Source: an uncultured Selenomonadales bacterium (GTDB taxonomy: Bacteria > Bacillota > Negativicutes > Selenomonadales > Selenomonadaceae). Taken from it: a DNA stretch of 8,221 nucleotides. Where the stretch lies: assembly GCA_946547205.1 (NCBI GenBank), contig CAMNPA010000039.1, positions 1-8,221 on the forward strand. Direction: 5' to 3'. The notes beneath the pieces are model-generated. The model was not told the DNA's origin and ran no database searches. It was given only the letters and a program-made list of their open reading frames with translations. The position numbers and the translations under genes are program-made. Below, one piece after another: positions 5,733-8,221 of this stretch (positions within the stretch are counted from its first letter, which is position 1; each line of letters opens with the position of its first letter).

Positions 5733-6357
5733 GTCGGCTTACGATTAAAATGCAATGTTTGACGGGAGCGGACTGCGCGGCGTCAAGGAGCGTCGTTGTA
5801 AAAATTTTTTCGTCGGCGTATGAAAGTCTTGCGCAGATTGTGATTCGCGAATCATTTGCCCAGCCGCAATCGATAAGCAGCCGTGAAATTGTCGCGGAGT
5901 TGAATTTGTCATCGGTCAACAGTCCCAAAATTTTTCCTGCCGAAAATTTCAGAGCTTCCCGCGCAGGTTGTCGCCCGTGAAAACTTAACAGCGTCGCGTC
6001 GTGCCAAGGCAGTGCGATTTTTGCGAAGGCGAGTTGTATTGCGCTGATTGACGGTATGACTTCGATTGACGACGGCGGAAAAGTTTTTCTCAACAAATCG
6101 AGCAACGAATAGTAGCCGGGATCTCCGCTTACCATGACGACGACATCATCGAGCAAAATTTTTTCGCGGATGAAATTTATCGGCTTGTCCAAGTCGCGAG
6201 TTATTGAGCAAGTGATTTGGTTCGGTGCAGAAAATTCGTCAAGCGCACGAGTTCCGCCGATTAAAAATTTAGCCGCATGAATTTTTTCCAGCGCGGCAGG
6301 TGTGATGAATTTTTTATCGCCGGGACCGATGCCGACGACGACGATTTTATTTTGCAA
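5719..6357 (-). CDS. cbiE: Cobalt-precorrin-7 (C5)-methyltransferase CbiE
   Basis: A 212-aa protein of the tetrapyrrole (corrin/porphyrin) methylase family, of usual length for CbiE, which methylates C5 of the corrin ring with S-adenosylmethionine in anaerobic cobalamin synthesis; C15 methylation and decarboxylation are done by CbiT. Residues 6-14 (VVVGIGPGD) are the N-terminal glycine-rich SAM loop; VVMVSGDPGYYSL (73-85) is the family's GDP motif; and IPSISAIQLAFAKI (101-114) is the conserved segment in which CbiE differs from other methylases of the family. Start TTG 6357 has GGAG (6369-6366) 8 bases upstream; a GTG at 6366 is possible but has no such site. It lies 19 bases after the stop of the 6826-6377 gene, so the two are probably cotranscribed. 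CbiT is not adjacent: the downstream gene is replaced by a tandem array built from this gene's own 3' end. Confidence 0.9.
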   Translation of the reverse strand: MQNKIVVVGIGPGDKKFITPAALEKIHAAKFLIGGTRALDEFSAPNQITCSITRDLDKPINFIREKILLDDVVVMVSGDPGYYSLLDLLRKTFPPSSIEVIPSISAIQLAFAKIALPWHDATLLSFHGRQPAREALKFSAGKILGLLTDDKFNSATISRLLIDCGWANDSRITICARLSYADEKIFTTTLLDAAQSAPVKHCILIVSRHDEP

Positions 6358-6376
6358 GCCAATCACTCCGTTCAAA

Positions 6377-6826
6377 TTACCAGCGCAATTTCCGTTGCCA
6401 CGCGAGCAAATCTTTTTTACCGAGCGGCAAGTCAATCGCCTGTCCGTTGTCGTAGTAAAATTTTACGCGAATTTCTTTGGCGGTGAGCAAATCTTTCAAA
6501 CTGGCTTTCGGGAAATGGAAAAACAATTTATTTTGCTTGCGCCAACCGTCAGCGGTCTGCTTGGTGACAGCGTCAATTTCCCACGGAGCACCGTCAGTGA
6601 AGACAACGACCTTGCCGAGAAGTTGCGCGTCGTCGTAGCGATAATCCCACAAACTAAGCGAGGCACCTTCCCAATTACCGTCGCCGTCGCGTGCCACTTG
6701 AAAATCTGTCATCGCGTATTTGTCAAGAGTATCAGCTTCGCGGTGATCGTGATGCCACGTGTAACTTGCGCCAAAAATTCCCAAGAGTATCAGCGCGATA
6801 CCGACGCCCAGTAAAATTTTTTGCAT
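6377..6826 (-). CDS. Hypothetical membrane-anchored protein
   Basis: A 149-aa protein of unrecognised family. Residues 3-22 (KILLGVGIALILLGIFGA) are a single hydrophobic helix after MQK, followed by a charged stretch (WHHDHREAD). This is an uncleaved anchor or signal peptide, with the rest outside the membrane. No lipobox cysteine is present. The body carries many aromatic residues and short beta-like runs (GKVVVFTDG, EIRVKFYYDNG). ATG 6826 is preferred over upstream alternatives because GAGGG (6837-6833) lies 6 bases before it. The stop is 19 bases upstream of cbiE, so it shares that transcript. No link to cobalamin synthesis is visible in the protein itself. Confidence 0.75.
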   Translation of the reverse strand: MQKILLGVGIALILLGIFGASYTWHHDHREADTLDKYAMTDFQVARDGDGNWEGASLSLWDYRYDDAQLLGKVVVFTDGAPWEIDAVTKQTADGWRKQNKLFFHFPKASLKDLLTAKEIRVKFYYDNGQAIDLPLGKKDLLAWQRKLRW

Positions 6827-6865
6827 GACCGACCCTCGCTTTATTAAACCGCGTCGCAATTATGC

Positions 6866-6894
6866 TTGCAAACGCGAATAAGTTTTAGTAAAAT
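6866..6894 (+). promoter_or_regulatory. Candidate promoter for the 6984 gene
   Basis: TTGCAA (6866-6871) and TAAAAT (6889-6894) are 17 bases apart, a fair sigma-70 match in the divergent intergenic stretch (6827-6983). A second -10-like TACAAT at 6935-6940 has no convincing -35. The region must also hold the minus-strand promoter for 6826-6377, which I could not place. Confidence 0.4.
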
Positions 6895-6983
6895 GCATTC
6901 GTATGATTCCAAATGATTTTGCGTACCCTAATAGTACAATACATTCGGTGCACTTTTCAATAATTTTTTCGGAGGGATGTTCT

Positions 6984-7367
6984 ATGATCAGACCGCGTTT
7001 TGAAGATGAAGACGAAGTTTATATTCCGGAAATAGGCGGCGACGAATCGGAATTTGACAGCGTTCACGACAGAGTTCCGCATTCAAATGCAGGCGTCGCA
7101 CTCGGTTGGTCGGCTCTGGAACAGCAAATGTTTGATTTACTCTTGCTCAATCGTTTTGCCGCTGACGATCAAGAATTGCTCGACGAGACGGCGCGCACAA
7201 TTTCCCGCCTGGTTGAAACTTTTGAGGCGCACGAGATCGCCCGAATCATGGCGGTTGCAATGATGTCGTTCCAACTTGCCGCGAGCGAAGATAAATCCTT
7301 TGAAGACGAATACAACCGTTATCGCGACTACATTAAAAAGCATCCCGAAGATTTGGAAGAAATTTGA
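6984..7367 (+). CDS. Hypothetical acidic protein
   Basis: A 127-aa soluble protein, not recognised. The N-terminal 35 residues are strongly acidic and probably disordered (FEDEDEVYIPEIGGDESEF). From about residue 40 it is predicted helical by eye (SALEQQMFDLLLLNRF, ETARTISRLVETFEAHEI, AVAMMSFQLAASEDKSFEDE), ending in a charged YRDYIKKHPEDLEEI tail. No signal peptide and no cysteines. ATG 6984 follows GGAGGG (6971-6976) with a 7-base spacer and reads MIRPRFEDEDE. An upstream in-frame start at 6903 lacks a comparable site and would add 27 residues of low-quality sequence. It is monocistronic, with its own terminator. Function unknown. Confidence 0.75.
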   Translation: MIRPRFEDEDEVYIPEIGGDESEFDSVHDRVPHSNAGVALGWSALEQQMFDLLLLNRFAADDQELLDETARTISRLVETFEAHEIARIMAVAMMSFQLAASEDKSFEDEYNRYRDYIKKHPEDLEEI

Positions 7368-7389
7368 GCAGACGTCAACAGAAAATCAA

Positions 7390-7426
7390 TCCCTTGTCAA
7401 AAATTTTCGGCGAGGGACTTTTTTTT
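7390..7426 (+). terminator. Intrinsic terminator behind the 6984 gene
   Basis: TCCCTTG (7390-7396) pairs with CGAGGGA (7411-7417) through TCCCT/AGGGA and flanking wobble, followed by a run of T residues at 7419-7426. It begins about 22 bases after the stop codon. Confidence 0.75.
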
Positions 7427-7459
7427 AATTAGGAATGAGGAATTAGGAATTAGGAATTG
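7427..7459 (+). repeat. 7-bp tandem repeat (AATTAGG)4
   Basis: AATTAGG at 7427, AATGAGG at 7434, AATTAGG at 7441 and 7448, then a partial AATTG. It sits between the terminator and the next gene. The last unit supplies AGGA at 7452-7455, a possible ribosome site for TTG 7462. Slippage in the array would move this site relative to the start. Confidence 0.85.
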
Positions 7460-7461
7460 AA

Positions 7462-8221
7462 TTGATAGAAAGTGAGCGGATTAATTTGGCAGATTTACTT
7501 TACACAATCAAAGCGAACACTCCGAAGGAAGAAATTATTCGGCTGCTGCGCGAACATCCCGAAATAAAATTCGTGTCACTCGTCGGCATTGATTTGGCAG
7601 GTAACGACACTGACGAAAAAATTCCCGTGCGCATTTTCATGAAGGACATCGACGAATTTTATGCGGGACGTGCTGTTCAAACGGACGGCTCAAGCGTCGT
7701 CTTGCCCGGCATCGCCACGTTGAACAATGCAAAGGTCGATATGCCCGTTGATCCTTCCGTCAACTGGTTTGTCGATTACAACTTTGAACATTACGACAAC
7801 ACGACCAATCGTCCCGTCGGCACGCTGCGAATTCCCGGCTTTCTGATTCACGAAGGCAAACGCGTCGATTCCCGAGCAGTGCTAACCGATACTCTTGTCA
7901 ACGTCAAACGCGAACTCGTCAATCTGTTTCATCGTCATCCCGATATTGACGGCTTGGCAGTCAGCGGCAAGGAAATTATCGACATCGTCTTCACGTCGGC
8001 AACGGAGCTTGAATTTTGGGTTAAGACGCCGCTTGAAGAAGCATCGGTCGAAGAAATGAGCGCGGCTGAAATTATGCAGGAGCAGTATTGGGAACGGACT
8101 CACGGAGCAGTTCGTTGCGCATTGGAGCAGGCGATTTTGGAGCTTGACAAATACGGCTTGCAAGTTGAAATGGGTCACAAGGAAGTTGGCGGACTCAAGG
8201 CGCAGATTGACGAGTCGGGAC
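7462..8221 (+). CDS. Glutamine synthetase family protein (5' part, runs off the window)
   Basis: About 250 codons of an open frame with no stop. The first 100 or so residues match the glutamine synthetase beta-grasp domain (FVSLVGIDLAGNDTDEKIPV; VQTDGSSVVLPG in place of the usual FDGSS motif; PVDPSVNWFVDYN). The catalytic domain begins with GTLRIPGFLIHEGKR and TELEFWVKTP, whose Glu residues align with metal ligands, then YGLQVEMGHKEVGGLKAQID, equivalent to the HHEVAPGQHEID block. It should make glutamine from glutamate, ammonia and ATP, though related gamma-glutamyl ligases share this fold. It lacks an ATG: TTG 7462 has AGGA 6 bases upstream, while TTG 7486 (reading MADLLYTIK) is a credible shorter start. 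It follows its own short spacer after the upstream terminator; the promoter was not identified. Confidence 0.85.
   Translation, partial: MIESERINLADLLYTIKANTPKEEIIRLLREHPEIKFVSLVGIDLAGNDTDEKIPVRIFMKDIDEFYAGRAVQTDGSSVVLPGIATLNNAKVDMPVDPSVNWFVDYNFEHYDNTTNRPVGTLRIPGFLIHEGKRVDSRAVLTDTLVNVKRELVNLFHRHPDIDGLAVSGKEIIDIVFTSATELEFWVKTPLEEASVEEMSAAEIMQEQYWERTHGAVRCALEQAILELDKYGLQVEMGHKEVGGLKAQIDESG

Larger units (their letters stand above)
5414..5783. repeat. 133-bp tandem array at the end of cbiE (about 2.8 copies)
   Basis: Two full copies of 133 bp (for example 5467-5599 and 5600-5732) appear identical. A third copy at the low-coordinate side has lost 13 bp and ends near 5414, and the high-coordinate side runs into cbiE to about 5783. 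On the minus strand each unit holds the last 25 or so codons of cbiE (DAAQSxPVKHCILIVSRHDEP, stop), then the overlapping start of another ORF (ATGACGAACCTTGACAAGC). A GACGCCGCGCAGTCC stretch marks the joint. This is what a tandem duplication spanning the cbiE/next-gene junction would leave. The period is not a multiple of three, so the frame changes at each unit. Confidence 0.92.

Noticed and set aside
5414..5783. CRISPR array
   Set aside because: Units are adjacent 133-bp copies with no spacers and contain coding sequence from cbiE.
5394..5980. Overlapping plus-strand ORFs with repeated segments (ACQGSSCRLTIKMQCLTG)
   Set aside because: They are antisense readings of cbiE and of the 133-bp array; the repetition comes from the DNA repeat.
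7882..8178. Minus-strand ORF of 98 codons
   Set aside because: Antisense to the glutamine synthetase frame, which has clear family motifs.

Overview
The window is bacterial chromosomal DNA from what looks like a strict or facultative anaerobe. Support comes from a class III (oxygen-sensitive) ribonucleotide reductase gene, nrdD, and from cbiE of the anaerobic cobalamin route. Strong GGAGG-type ribosome sites, TTG starts and AT-rich spacers with AAAATTTT tracts would suit the Bacillota, perhaps the Negativicutes. That placement is an inference, made without any database search.

Layout. Positions 1-195 hold a perfect 13-bp palindrome, an inverted repeat and the intrinsic terminator behind nrdD. 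Positions 196-4330 (minus strand) hold nrdD in three exons (4330-3330, 2242-1943, 1090-196), separated by two group I introns. Joined, the exons are 2196 nt, exactly 732 codons including stop. Both introns follow an exonic T and end in G, as group I introns do. Intron 1 (3329-2243) carries a LAGLIDADG homing endonuclease gene whose N-terminal helix-turn-helix lies in another frame, behind a candidate A AAC CCG slippery site. Intron 2 (1942-1091) carries an unrelated NUMOD4/HNH endonuclease gene. The two introns interrupt very conserved NrdD segments, SRAGAQV|PFSS and IAT|MGCRTR. The spliced protein ends before the C-terminal glycyl-radical motif expected of the family.

Positions 4348-4510 hold the nrdD promoter. 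Upstream on the same strand lie a gene for a two-helix membrane protein (5278-4646) with a damaged extra copy of its 3' end (4633-4511), a 133-bp tandem array (5414-5783) that fuses the end of cbiE to the start of a lost downstream gene, cbiE itself (6357-5719), and a gene for a small membrane-anchored protein (6826-6377). The last two sit close enough to be one transcription unit.

On the plus strand, a 127-aa acidic protein of unknown function (6984-7367) is followed by a terminator and a 7-bp tandem repeat. A glutamine synthetase-type gene then begins near 7462 and runs off the window.

Functionally, nrdD would supply dNTPs without oxygen, cbiE serves corrin-ring synthesis, and the glutamine synthetase homologue points to nitrogen assimilation. 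The features of most interest are the doubly interrupted reductase, its missing radical domain, the split endonuclease and the two decayed tandem duplications.
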